Below, piece by piece: positions 42,009 through 52,530 of a DNA stretch of 64,000 nt. Source of the stretch: Nannochloris sp. 'desiccata' (taxonomy: Eukaryota; Chlorophyta; Trebouxiophyceae; Chlorellales; Chlorellaceae); contig JAGTXX020000015.1 in NCBI GenBank assembly GCA_019044685.2, positions 1,116,001 to 1,180,000 on the forward strand. Direction: 5' to 3'. The translations under genes were made by a program, and so were the position numbers. Below the pieces are notes generated by a model. It was not told where the DNA came from. It ran no database searches and saw only the letters and a program-made list of their open reading frames with translations. Each line of letters opens with the position of its first letter. The stretch's first letter is position 1.

Positions 42009-43349
42009 ATGCTCAAGGGCTCTCGGCGTTACACCGCCGCTAGTCTTTGGTTGCTCGCTTTCACTCTTAGTTTTAGTTGTGCCACACCCACTGCACGCAC
42101 CATTCTTGCAGATGTTTCTTCTCCATCAGTAGAAGGAGGGAGTGTATCTGCTACTCAGATTTCTGAAGACAATTTAAACATTATTGTCAACTTACAACGG
42201 CAACCTGAAGCTGACGCTGATGATGCAGATGCCACCAACGGACCTCCCTCTCGAATTAATTTCAGTTCTGCAATCCCATTGCCGTTACCAAACAACCCAA
42301 ACCCCCCTAGTTTTTATCGAAATGATAACACTGTCGTTCCTGAGAACTCTGGAGCTGTTTCTGGAGCAGACGATGGCAATACCAGGATCAATTATCCATC
42401 TTTTGCTGAAAACAGTACCGCCCCAGCTGTTGAAATTAATGGTCAAGCGTCTACCAACAACACCAAGGATGTCAACTCCGCAGCTGTTGGTGATTTTGGC
42501 TACCCTTTCACAACCCGTGGCGCCTATAATAGCGGCGGAAGGGCTCCAACAAACCTCTACCCGTGGCGTGCTGCTGGAAAGCTTTTCGTCCAACGAGGAG
42601 GAACTACATTTACCTGCTCTGCTTCTCTCGTTCGTAGAGGTTTGGTGGTTACTGCAGCCCATTGTGTTTGTGAATTTGGACAAGGGTCTGGTTCTATCGC
42701 CTCGTCAATTACTTACCAGCCAGCCCGGTACGACAACGTTGTGCCATATGGCTCTTGGACTGTGCGAGCAGTACAAGTTCCTGCGAGTTACTTAACTGGG
42801 TCTGACCCCTGCGAGCCCAATGCCATTGGAGTCGTCTGTTTAAATGACTTGGCTGTTCTCACAGTAAATGCAGATAGCAATGGCGCGTATCCTGGAGATA
42901 GTACTGGATGGTATGGGTACGGTTGGGGTGATTATTCTTTCTCAAACAATTTTTATCCCAACGCTGTCGTCGCTCAAGTAACCCAACTGGGGTATCCTGG
43001 CAATATTGAGAGCGGCCGTCGAATGATTCGTACAGATGCTTTGGGTATTCAACGTGCAACTAATCAAGTTGAGATTGGCTCTGCGCAAGGGCCTGGATCA
43101 AGTGGTGGACCCTGGTTGGTTAATTTCGGCACTCGGGTTTCTACCAGTGATCCTGCTGGCCGTGATAACAACGATAACATCGTTATTGCCACGACTTCAT
43201 GGGGGTATACCTCCGACACTGCTGAAGTACAAGGAGCCAGTCGATTTGGATTTAATAGTGTGTACAGAAACACGCCTAATATAGTTTCGTTGGTGAATGC
43301 AGCCTGTAGGGCATTGGACTCTGCAACCCGCACGAGAGTTTGTAATTAG
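42009..43349 (+). CDS. Secreted trypsin-like serine protease
   Basis: Single coding exon, 446 residues from ATG 42009; a pyrimidine-AG acceptor near 41971 suggests a 5'-UTR intron. A signal peptide is clear (Leu-Trp-Leu-Leu-Ala-Phe-Thr-Leu-Ser-Phe-Ser-Cys-Ala). A Ser/Asn/Pro-rich propeptide-like region of ~150 residues precedes the chymotrypsin fold. The catalytic triad is present: His218 in Thr-Ala-Ala-His-Cys, Asp280 in Leu-Asn-Asp-Leu-Ala-Val-Leu, and Ser365 in Gly-Ser-Ser-Gly-Gly-Pro. The usual Asp before the catalytic Ser in GDSGG is replaced by Ser. Activation may need cleavage after the pro-region. It resembles V8/trypsin-like secreted proteases found in algae and protists; the substrate is unknown. 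Confidence 0.9.
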   Translation: MLKGSRRYTAASLWLLAFTLSFSCATPTARTILADVSSPSVEGGSVSATQISEDNLNIIVNLQRQPEADADDADATNGPPSRINFSSAIPLPLPNNPNPPSFYRNDNTVVPENSGAVSGADDGNTRINYPSFAENSTAPAVEINGQASTNNTKDVNSAAVGDFGYPFTTRGAYNSGGRAPTNLYPWRAAGKLFVQRGGTTFTCSASLVRRGLVVTAAHCVCEFGQGSGSIASSITYQPARYDNVVPYGSWTVRAVQVPASYLTGSDPCEPNAIGVVCLNDLAVLTVNADSNGAYPGDSTGWYGYGWGDYSFSNNFYPNAVVAQVTQLGYPGNIESGRRMIRTDALGIQRATNQVEIGSAQGPGSSGGPWLVNFGTRVSTSDPAGRDNNDNIVIATTSWGYTSDTAEVQGASRFGFNSVYRNTPNIVSLVNAACRALDSATRTRVCN

Positions 43350-43872
43350 AAAAAAGTTCAAAGATAACCTCAGAATCTTAATTAAACTATGTCCATTTAA
43401 AATTTGAACTTGTATATTGATTGTTGGCCCTTTATTAATTGGTCGCGCTTGAGCACATACCGCTATCTGCCTTAATTGAGTCTTCTGAGCTGATACTCCC
43501 GGTTGGGGCGGGAAGGCAGTAGGCAACTAGAGAGGCCTATGTAAGCAGTGTTTTCCTAGAGTCCATCCAAGGCAACCTATTTTTTGATGTATCAAAGCAG
43601 CTGCGAGCCTTAAAACCTATCAATTGGAGTGTAGAAGAGCCTGAACATTTTCACTTTCCTCCTTGCGGCAAAGAGGCACAGCTTTTCAAAGTGATGTCGA
43701 GGTTGTGTTCAAGCAACCTGACTCCATAAATACTTAGTGGGTTTATTTTAAAATAACTAAGCAATCTCGTGATAACCCCGAGCACACTTGTTTCAAACCG
43801 CATGGAGCGGATTCGACTTTTGAATTCTTGAATTGTTTCATTTGCCAGCTTTTCAAACGAAAGATCAATAAT
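43350..43872. other. Intergenic between protease and LRR gene
   Basis: 3' flank and promoter region on a tandem plus-strand pair. Nothing is recognised. Confidence 0.55.
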
Positions 43873-46486
43873 ATGGAGTTGGAAATATTGCTGTCAACTA
43901 AGCAGAAGATAGAATGGGATAGGCTTCCTTTAGATGTCCTTGTAGAGGTAAGCGAGATCATCTCTAGATTCTGTCCCCCTTTCCAAAATATCTCCGAACA
44001 GAACATATATTGACCGTTATGCTTTTCTGGTTACAGATTGGGAAGATTGTGAACGAGATAGATGGAAACGTGGCTGCAATGCGAGCTACGTGCAAACATT
44101 GGAAGGCGGGTGTTGCATCTGTCGCCTCCGCTCTTACCCCCTTGGTAAGTTATTTATTGAATTACGGGCTGTTATCAATGCAAAGCAACAATTACGAACG
44201 AATGTTACTAACTTTCTATTATTATGCATTTAACTATTGTCCCAGGGTCTTCCTTGCCGTTATTCAGCATTTTCTCACATTTCAAGCATCAACACAGCAA
44301 CCCGGAACCATGGGCATGCTATAACTTCAAGCGAATTTGCCAGCCTTTGCGCTGCTGCACCCCAGGCAACCCTTCTAAATCTTAACGGGGCCTATCAAAT
44401 AGCTTCCTTAAAACCTTTAAACAACATGCAAGCTCTTACCCATCTGTCCCTGGATCACACCGCTGTGACCGATGCCGACCTCATCGACATTATACCCAGT
44501 CTTACCCAATCTCTGGTATCTTTAAGCCTCCAAGAATGTATTTTTTTAAAGGGAGATTTTATTTCCACCCTAGAATCTGCTTTGAACCTCCGTCGATTGG
44601 ATATTTCAGATATCGGTTTAGCATTGCACATTAACCCCGCAACAGGTCGTGCTCTTGGCACCCTTTCTTCTTTAGAAATCCTTTCTATCGGTGGAAACAC
44701 GGCATGTGACGTTACAGCAGGGGTTTTAGCGGCATTGCCACGCTTAAAAGCTCTTTCTCTGAAAGATAGTCATATGTTGAGTGAAGGTGGTCTCGAGGAA
44801 CTCGCTGCTGGGCCTGCTGGGCGAGTTCTTGAGATAGTAGACTTAGAAGGATGTCAAAGTATTGGCGAAGGATGCTGGGCTGCATTGTCCAGATTAAAAG
44901 CTATTAAAAAGTTGTGTTTAGCGAGAATGCCGCAGTTATTACAAGCAGCGCCGATGCCAGACTATGCAGCGGCTGCTTTGTGGAGGTGGCCTGCTTCTCT
45001 TCGGAAGCTGTGCATCGCTGGCAGCAACGTTCACCCTACAAAATTGAAGTTATTGTTAGCAGCATGTGGTCCAGGTCTTTTGGAGCTTGATCTCAGTGTA
45101 CCTGGTAACAACTTGGCCTCCTCTTCTTCATCGCCTTCTCGTCCTCCTTTTGCTCGACTCACTCCTCAACAAGTCCGAGACCTCGTCGAAGCTGCCCGAG
45201 GGTTAAAACAGCTTAAAAAGCTCAACGCAGCTCGTACTGGGATGCCTCTTGAAGCAGCTGCTGCTTTTATGAGAGCAGCGCCTCGATTAACGCACCTTGA
45301 TTTGTCTGGCTGCAGCTTAGGTCCACGGGTCGGTCTGGGCGCCCAAGGTTCTCGAGCCACTGCAGGACAGCTTTGGTCTTCTGGCATTTTCATTCCCGGT
45401 TCAGGGATCCCGTACCATGCGGAAGCTGCTCATGTGTCGAATTCTCTCGCAGCTCCTGGTCCTGAGGAATTTGCCTTTGCGTTGGGCGCGTTGACTGCGC
45501 TGTGCACGCTACGATTAGAAGACAGTGGCCTCAGGCATGAACATCTTCGGCATGTAAAGTGGTTGAAAGGGCTAGTTAATGTCAGTTTTGCTGGGAATAG
45601 AGGAATTGGAGATGTGGTTGCAAAGGGGTTGGCAGCTTCTGCCAGTTTCCTTGAAGAAATTAATCTCAGTGGGACATCTATTACTGATCAAGGGCTTAAA
45701 AATTTACACAGCAGCAGCAGCAGCGGCGGCGGCGGTGGTAATAATAATGAAAATAACACCACCACCTCCGGGGCTGAAAGTCAAGCTTCTACATCCTCAT
45801 CTAGTTTTTCCACAGCTTTAAAGAGATTGCATACTCTTTCTCTCGCCCGTAGTGGCTCTGGGATCACCTTGGCTGGCCTCCAAGCTCTCGTTAGAGGAGC
45901 AGCTGCTACTCCCGAGGCTGCAGCTGCTGCTGCTGCTGCCGCCGATGGTGACAAATCAAAATGCGTTAGAAGTCCTCCATTACGTTCGTTAAACCTATCA
46001 GATTGCGTCTCTATTGACACTGAATGCGCAAACTTCATCTCTTCTTCCTTCCCCAAGCTAACGCATCTCAATTTAAGTGGATGTGTGAGACTTGAAGCTG
46101 AAGGAATAGAAAAAGCACTCCCCGTGCTGAGCCTGCTGCGCTATTTAGACATATCTCGCTGTGGAGATGCTCTTGAATACACTGGATTACGGGAGATCTG
46201 TGCCCATTTAACCCAGCTTACTGGTTTAAAGCTAGATGGAGCCAGAAAATTGACTGGAGATGGCCTTGGCACGCTGAGCACGCTGGGAGTTTTGTCGGAA
46301 TTGGACCTTACGTGCTGTGCTGGGCTTGGTGATGATGACGAGGATGTGAAAAGTAAGCTTCCTGAAGATTTGATTGCTACAGTGCAGCTCCCTCAAGGTG
46401 GGAGAGCGACTGTTTCCAGCCCTTTAGTGAAAATGCAGCAAAGACGGGGCTTGGTGTCTTTGGCAGGATCGTTGCCGCAAGTTTAG
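43873..46486 (+). CDS. Leucine-rich-repeat protein, possibly with a degenerate F-box
   Basis: Exons are 43873..43947, 44037..44144 and 44246..46486 (807 residues), all phase 0. The N-terminus (Trp-Asp-Arg-Leu-Pro-Leu-Asp-Val-Leu-Val-Glu-Ile-Gly...Cys-Lys-His-Trp-Lys) resembles an F-box: the Leu-Pro start, central hydrophobics and the Trp near the end are in place. It is followed by many leucine-rich repeats of the cysteine-containing/RNI type (for example Leu-Thr-His-Leu-Asp-Leu-Ser-Gly-Cys and Leu-Arg-Ser-Leu-Asn-Leu-Ser-Asp-Cys), with Ser/Gly/Asn and Ala tracts breaking the array near 45710-45790 and 45910-45950. This fits a substrate receptor of an SCF ubiquitin ligase; the target is unknown. 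Confidence 0.82.
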
Positions 46487-46797
46487 ATTAGGTGGTACTT
46501 TTCATCATCAATTTAGTTTTGTATTGCAGGATTGCGTGGAAAACATTATTTCACTGTGTAGTAGTATTATATTCGCCTTCAAGATGTACTTGGAAATTAT
46601 GCAGGTGGCAGCAGCAGAAGCAGCAGCAGCAGCGTAAATCGTTCTTTAATTGTCAAACTTCATTTCATCTTGTCTTATATTTTCTTTTTTCCTCTCTCCG
46701 ATGTTTAAATAATACTATAATGATTACAATTAATCATTACAAACTTATACCAACAAGAAGACTGCATAAGAGATAGCTAATTGAAACTAGTGAAGAC
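46487..46797. other. Intergenic: convergent 3' flanks
   Basis: Between LRR gene (+) and TrmA-type gene (-). Contains a CAG-rich run near 46603-46635 and AT-rich DNA. No gene is supported. Confidence 0.55.
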
Positions 46798-48379
46798 TCA
46801 AGGCTGTGGTTCATCGTCAATTTTCTGTTTCTTACTCTCTGGCTCTACTTGTGCATCTTCTTCTTGTTCTTCTTCAAGAAGCGCAGGAGGTACCACTGGT
46901 GGCGCATCAGCCCTCCTCACCAAATACACCCCACACTCCACATGGTGTGTATACGGGAACTGGTCAAACATAGCAAACCTTTCTACCGTAAATAAATCTG
47001 AAACGGACTCCACATCTCTTTTCAAAGTCGCTGGGTTACAACTGATGTACACGACCCTTTCAAAGTCCCGAACTACTTTAATTGTCTCATCATCAAGCCC
47101 TGCACGTGGTGGATCTACTAGCAGCGTCTTAAAATCGTACTCTTTTAGGTTTATCCCTTCTAATCGGTTGAATTTTTTGCCTGTTTGCCAGGCTTGCGTG
47201 AATTCCTCAGAGCTCATTCTGGCGACAAAAACATTTTCTACTTTATTTGCTTCAAAATTCCGTTTTGCGGCCGCGACAGAAGATTTACTGATTTCTGTAG
47301 CGACAACTCGTCGAAAATTGGGGGCTAAAGCTGCCGTGAAATTACCATTCCCACAGTACAATTCCAGTAAATCGTGATTTTTACTCGTACCGCCTTGAGT
47401 AACGTCAACAGCCCAGCCGAGCATGCAAGTACAAATGCCCGCATTCGGTTGACTAAACGCCCCCTCTACTTGGATGTAACGCAACGTACCACGACCAGGA
47501 ACATCCAGAACTTCTTCAACTTCGTTTATATCGAGAAAAATTTTCTGTTTACGGGATCGACCAATGATGTGCGGAGGATTCGCAATGCCTGGAAGCTTAG
47601 AAAGCTCTTCTCGGAGAACTTTGGCTGCCTCTTTCCAGTCATCTTCAAGTTTACGGTGGTAGATTAAAGTGACCATGGAGTTGCCAGCAAGCGTGGTATG
47701 AAAATTTGCTTGAAATAATTTTTTACGGAGTATGATATTGCCTTGTACTGCCTCCATGACACGTGGCATCAGTTCGTTGATTAGTTCTGAAGCTACAGGG
47801 AACGAGTCTACACGGACACGTTTACTTTCACCTGTTTCATTGTCCTGTAATGCGATACGAGGGGGGTCGATAAGAAGAGGCTTGATTTTTTTTTACTTTT
47901 TGATTTATTGTTCTTGAAATTAAGTTCATGTCTTACCTTTTCGTACATCTGATAGTACGTCTCTTCTTTCTCATGCCAAACAGTGAATTCAGATCTAAAG
48001 GGTAGAGAAGTAGAAAAAAGAAGAATTTACTTTATTTTAAAAAGCGGTGGTGGCTGGGTGTGATTAAAATGATTTTAGAATTTAAATTTGATATTGGAAG
48101 CATTTCTTACCTCATGCGATAGTTTTTTGGTTTCGATTGGAATACCTCCAGCTTTGGGGGATTAAATTCTGCAAATTGTTCTTCTACTAGTCTTCGTTTG
48201 GCTGCTAATTGAGCATCATATGCATCCGTGTCAACATCTATCAAAGATGGGGTAAATTCTACTTTTGGCGTGTCTGACGCCATTGTGGCGCAACGAAAAC
48301 GAGATTTTGATATTAAAAACGGAAAATTTCTATAATTTCGAGCTGTGCAAATTGAAATCCCACGTCGTGTAGCAAGCAT
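46798..48379 (-). CDS. TrmA-type tRNA (uracil-5-)-methyltransferase
   Basis: Exons on the minus strand are 48379..48111, 47994..47937 and 47844..46798 (457 residues). A second in-frame ATG at 48283 would give 425. The product aligns by eye with bacterial TrmA: Tyr-Arg-Met-Arg-Ser-Glu-Phe-Thr-Val-Trp-His, Arg-Val-Asp-Ser-Phe-Pro-Val-Ala-Ser, the SAM motif Leu-Leu-Glu-Leu-Tyr-Cys-Gly-Asn-Gly-Asn-Phe, Val-Asp-Pro-Pro-Arg-Ala-Gly-Leu, and the catalytic Cys in Tyr-Ile-Ser-Cys-Asn-Pro. It makes m5U54 in the tRNA T-loop. The 32 residues before the second Met are Arg/Ser-rich with few acids, like an organelle presequence, so two starts could give organellar and cytosolic forms. The tail is acidic. 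The bacterial type suggests organellar ancestry. Confidence 0.9.
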
Positions 48380-49754
48380 TGCCTGTCTTTACAGCAATCA
48401 GAAGCCCATAACAAAGTCTGATTTTAGTTTATAAACAGTTAAGGCCTCGATTTGCGCATTTTGAGAGCTAAAAATGCTCAAACTTCAATTTTCTGGTAGG
48501 CGCCGGCGGCCATTGCCGAATTGCGTTCCGGGTATGTTGCATTCATTGAGCCTCGTATGCCTAAGAGCGCTGAGCTGTTTCTTCGTATAAATTAATGAGA
48601 ACATATTTAAGCACGTCAAAGTTCTGATACAGCACATTGTTGTCGGGTGCACTAAAGCGGCGGGTTACCCGCCGCCCCACTCAAATATTACTCCCTGCCT
48701 GCCTGCCTGCCTGCCCGACCGCCCGCAGGCTCCCTGGCTGTTATATCATTGCCCATACCTTTTGGTTAGGATATGAGACTCCAATATGAGCAAATTCGCC
48801 CTAAGAAACGCTCAATATCGACAGCAATTTAGAAGTTTCCCTTGGATTTTGCTTTGGTTAACAGAAACTGGGCTGATTATCAAGTACTTTCCTTTACAAA
48901 ATATATTAATCTGTGGAATAAGGATGACCACTGTCCGAAATCTTGCAGTTATGGCGGTATATAGATGTATTGATGCATTTAAAACTAGTATGGGAACAGA
49001 GACCGAGGGAACGAGCCCTCCCAGCTGGAACGAGCCCTCTGCAGAGCCCGACTGCAGGTGTATGCCCATCCATGTAATCGTGCCTGAAATGATTTAAATA
49101 TAACCTTGAGACCGCCGTCTTGGGCGTGCGAACTTCGAAGAATGCAATGGGCATTTTAATTTCTGGCTGCGGCGGACCTCTGCCTGGTGGGCTATGAGTA
49201 TGCAAGTCCTAAAACCCCAATTGGAACAAATTGAGGCTTATTCGGACGCTGTATAGGCAAATCACTTACTTTGCGGGCCTGAGGAACCTCACTATAGTGT
49301 CACAATATGTTACAGATTACGTGAAGCTCTTCAAACGGACCTATTTCTATGTTTTTTTGCAGGTTTTGCTATCAATCGTCAAATGACAGCGAAGGCTGCA
49401 AAAGCCCAGTCGAGTAACTCTACACACGCCGAATAAATAACAAATTCGATTCAAATACCCATGACCAATAAAGTAAGTACTTTCAGAATATATCCCTTGA
49501 ACAGAATTTCATCGTCCACGCCCTCCAACAAATATTTCTTCACATACTATGATAGAGCTAAGAATAAACCAACGATTAAGGGCAGCTAACACCCAATCAA
49601 TACGCCATCCTCGAATTAAAATAATTCAACTGTATAGCTAAATTACGTATCTTCAAATCGTCATCCTGATTCTCGTTTGTCTTTTTGAATGCTGTCCAAA
49701 ACTTTGAGCCAAGTACCACGGTTGCTCAACTTCAATTGACCCACTTCTCGCTCC
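48380..49754. other. Longest gene-poor stretch of the window
   Basis: About 1.4 kb between two minus-strand genes. It holds a 9-bp perfect palindromic pair around one base at 48657-48675 (GCGGCGGGT/ACCCGCCGC), a CTGC tetranucleotide run near 48694-48714, and a doubled GGAACGAGCCCTC at about 49008-49042. A minus-strand segment at 49097-49205 has coding-like composition and is flanked by acceptor- and donor-like sites, but no start or complete gene could be built. I cannot support any gene here. Confidence 0.5.
48657..48675. repeat. GC-rich perfect inverted repeat
   Basis: Two 9-bp arms, GCGGCGGGT and ACCCGCCGC, surround a single T. The loop is too short for a stable hairpin, so a palindromic protein-binding site is more likely than a terminator. 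It sits in otherwise AT-rich DNA. Confidence 0.6.
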
Positions 49755-50615
49755 TTAATTATCCTTCAAAATCATCATACCTATTTTATCCATATCTCTT
49801 AATCTATTCTCTAAAAATCTCCACGTTTCGGTGTAATGTTCACTCTTATCATTTAATATAACTAATTCAGAGGCGACGTAAATGCCGCTCAAAGCTGCCC
49901 GTTTGGTGTACCAAGAGAAATCCGTAGATTCATCACCAACAGCACGCAAAATAATATCCGCTATAGTACCATAATTTTGGAGGGTATGTGGGACCTCGGA
50001 AGGATAAGCTTGTAGGGCAAGAGCGTCCGGCCAGCTCTCTAGGTACTCAGCCATCATCTCTAGCCTTAACTGCACTCCAAGGGCTAATTTATTCTTGCCA
50101 TCCATCTCTTCGATTTCTTCTTTCCGTTCTGCTAAAATTTCACGCAATTTCTCGTTGCAGTTCGTGTTGAAAGCTTCAACCAAGTGCACCGCTCCACGGG
50201 GAAATGAGCCTGCTATTGCCGGGGAGAGGCCTAGCTGCGTTGCAGCAGTTTCTAATGCATTTTTTGTCCATCCTAATTCTTTTACTAGGGTTAGAGCTGT
50301 GTTGAGCACCTTCTGCTGCATATCATCGGCGTTATTTCTGTCGTTGTCAGGATTGGCAGCGGTGACGGGTTTGGAAGCAGAATAAGAATTTGAAGATGAA
50401 GTGGCGTGCTGCCATCTTCTGCTATTTGCGGCATTATGCAATGATTTTGGTGGCTGATTAGTGTGAGGTGTTGCTAGATTAAAGGCTAGGGATGAAGGAG
50501 CAGCAATTACATGTGTGGAAGTTAATGGCACTGAATTTGTTGAAAAAGTAGCAGTGGTAGCCAAAGTGGCTTGCAGCCTCCTGATGAGTGTCTGCACTTC
50601 TCGTCTTGCTGCCAT
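49755..50615 (-). CDS. COQ9: COQ9, ubiquinone biosynthesis lipid-binding protein
   Basis: Single exon, 286 residues from ATG 50615 (the upstream in-frame extension to 50672 looks like UTR). The N-terminal ~95 residues are Arg/Ser/Thr/Asn-rich, a mitochondrial presequence. The COQ9 domain shows Leu-Gly-Trp-Thr-Lys-Asn-Ala-Leu, Phe-Pro-Arg-Gly-Ala-Val-His-Leu-Val, and Phe-Ser-Trp-Tyr-Thr-Lys-Arg-Ala-Ala-Leu-Ser-Gly-Ile-Tyr, followed by the Thr-Trp-Arg-Phe-Leu helix. COQ9 presents lipid intermediates to COQ7 at the inner mitochondrial membrane. The TetR-like fold and C-terminal lipid-binding helix regions are complete. Confidence 0.92.
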   Translation of the reverse strand: MAARREVQTLIRRLQATLATTATFSTNSVPLTSTHVIAAPSSLAFNLATPHTNQPPKSLHNAANSRRWQHATSSSNSYSASKPVTAANPDNDRNNADDMQQKVLNTALTLVKELGWTKNALETAATQLGLSPAIAGSFPRGAVHLVEAFNTNCNEKLREILAERKEEIEEMDGKNKLALGVQLRLEMMAEYLESWPDALALQAYPSEVPHTLQNYGTIADIILRAVGDESTDFSWYTKRAALSGIYVASELVILNDKSEHYTETWRFLENRLRDMDKIGMMILKDN

Positions 50616-51479
50616 TTTACAATTTTTATAAACGCATTTGATTTCAGAAGTTGTGGGGTCAAAAACGATCAAATTTCAAAAAACAGCGTGGGAGATGAGA
50701 TTTTCAGGCTGGGAGCAGCCTGGGAGGGCATGGGAGAAAGGCTGGGAACTGGCATTTAAATGCCAATTTAAGCAATTCTGCAAAAGCGAGATGTAAACCA
50801 AGTTTTCTACGAGGGCTGCAGCAGTCTGCTCCCCACCTAATTCAGGCTCAGCTTTAGTTAACGCAAACGTAGAAGCGTCCAGCACATCTAATTCCATCAG
50901 ATTGATCTCACGATGGGATGTCAGCCCAGCATACTGGTGCTGCGCTGATCACAATGTTAATGCTCAGGCGACTCGTGATCACCTGCTTCCTCTGATTAGC
51001 AGCACCCACAATATGAAAGCGTCTGCATCATCCAATTGAATATCGAGCTGCGCTCGTTGTCCTTTTGGCTAACTCGCTGCTGCCTCGAGGAAAATCTTGC
51101 CGCCCCTGCCACCGCCCTCAAGCCACCAGTGGCCGTCTAAATTGCACCAGTTTGGTGGAGAAACCTCCGGCAATCAGCACCTCGCTTTCATCTAATGCGG
51201 TACCTGCTTTATGCAGCGAGCTGCCTTGCTCAGACGCGGTTACTCTGGCTTTTTACCCCAGTTTATGAGATATACATTTTCACCGCCCTCCACCGCCAAG
51301 CAATGAATCCCAACATTCAGGGCAGATGCCCCCCACATCTATCAATCTATCCTTTCATATGCTATCGATATCGTCTTTATGTAACCAAAAAAACCACTTG
51401 AGATAGATGTTTTTGAAATTGAAAGAATAAAGAGGGTAGAAGAACAGGAGACTCGGAAAACATACTAAAAAGCTGAACT
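50616..51479. other. Intergenic: COQ9 5' flank
   Basis: Between two minus-strand genes. Short ORFs on both strands (for example 50676-50897 minus, 73 codons) lack recognisable features. Nothing is supported. Confidence 0.5.
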
Positions 51480-52276
51480 CTAGGGGTTCGTTCCAGCAGA
51501 ACTGTCTTCATCCTCCAACGGCTCGTCTGTGGGGGGCTTGATTACCTCATTGGAAGGGCGATGCCCGCGATTGACTACTCCGTAGTCTCCCCTTATCCAT
51601 GCAATGTTATTTTGCATGACCGCCATATCTTTTGTCAGTGGGCTGAGAATTAATTCTAACTTATCGAACCGCTTGGTGGTCTCTGCCTCCATTTTATCTA
51701 ACCGCTTGGTGTTCTCTGACTGGAATGTCTCTACTTTGTCATAGACAAGTTTAGCGGCGAACCCCACGACCGCCGATACACCGGTAATAACATTACCGGA
51801 TGCCGACCCATATAAAAATTGATACACCTACACAAACAAACATATTGCATTATTATAAAAGTGAATGCATGCATTAAACAGTGAAAGAATGCAAATGCTG
51901 GTTATATACTTACACTTTGATAGTGGGTAAGCCAAAGGTTGCACATGAACATCAGGACTCCGGCACAGGCCAAGGAGACGGCAAACTTTAAAAAGAAATC
52001 AAAAATTTGCGACATACTAATATTAGGAAACCAAGAGGTCCCATTTTCGCCCTTGGAAGGCTCTTGTTTCTCTAAAGAAGGCGCATCTGCTGCCATGCTA
52101 GCTCTAAGGGGCCCCACTTGTGCTTTATTGGAATCGCCAGGCAGTGGAATCAAACCCCCTCCCAAGCGCACCCTGTGCGACAAGGGTGGACGCATATGCA
52201 CTGTGACGCGTGTTCTAAGTGCCTGAAATGGCATGGCTGGGCTCCAGAAGCCAGGTGCGTTGCCAACGCGGTGCAT
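51480..52276 (-). CDS. Unknown organelle-targeted membrane protein with coiled coil
   Basis: Exons on the minus strand are 52276..51914 and 51827..51480 (236 residues), phase 0, donor GTAAGT, acceptor GTGTAG. The first ~60 residues are Arg/Pro/Ser/His-rich and nearly free of acids, a likely plastid or mitochondrial transit peptide; ATG 52234 is an alternative start. One hydrophobic helix lies near residues 93-112 (Phe-Leu-Lys-Phe-Ala-Val-Ser-Leu-Ala-Cys), and a second, weaker Gly/Val/Ala-rich one near 130-145. A short coiled coil with a repeated Lys-Arg-(Leu/Phe)-Asp-Lys motif follows, then an acidic tail. I do not recognise the family. Two helices with a coiled coil would suit an organelle membrane-scaffold role, but that is inference. 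Confidence 0.75.
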
Positions 52277-52530
52277 GTTGTGGATTTTAAAGCTGAATCC
52301 TGTAGAAGTAGGCTACAGCGATAATGAGCAATAGCTTCCTTCAAGACAACGCTAGTTATTGAAGGGCTTTATTTTTTGAGAATGGTAGGATAAAAGCAAT
52401 CTGCAGAGGACAACTACCGTAGGGGACAAAATAATGAAATTTGTCTGTTCAGAACAATGCTGGCTTCAGACAGACAGCGGCAAACAAAATAATTGTATAT
52501 TCCATCTACTCAGCATTACATAAACTTGAT

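Noticed and set aside
48786..49097. 103-codon plus-strand ORF in the gene-poor island
   Set aside because: No recognisable motif and an overlapping minus-strand ORF looks equally coding-like; neither is convincing.
50676..50897. 73-codon minus-strand ORF upstream of COQ9
   Set aside because: Balanced composition and correct strand for an upstream gene, but no homology I recognise and no splice or promoter support.
51065..51401. Overlapping short plus-strand ORFs
   Set aside because: Two frames compete, both Cys/Ser/Pro-rich, with no family feature.
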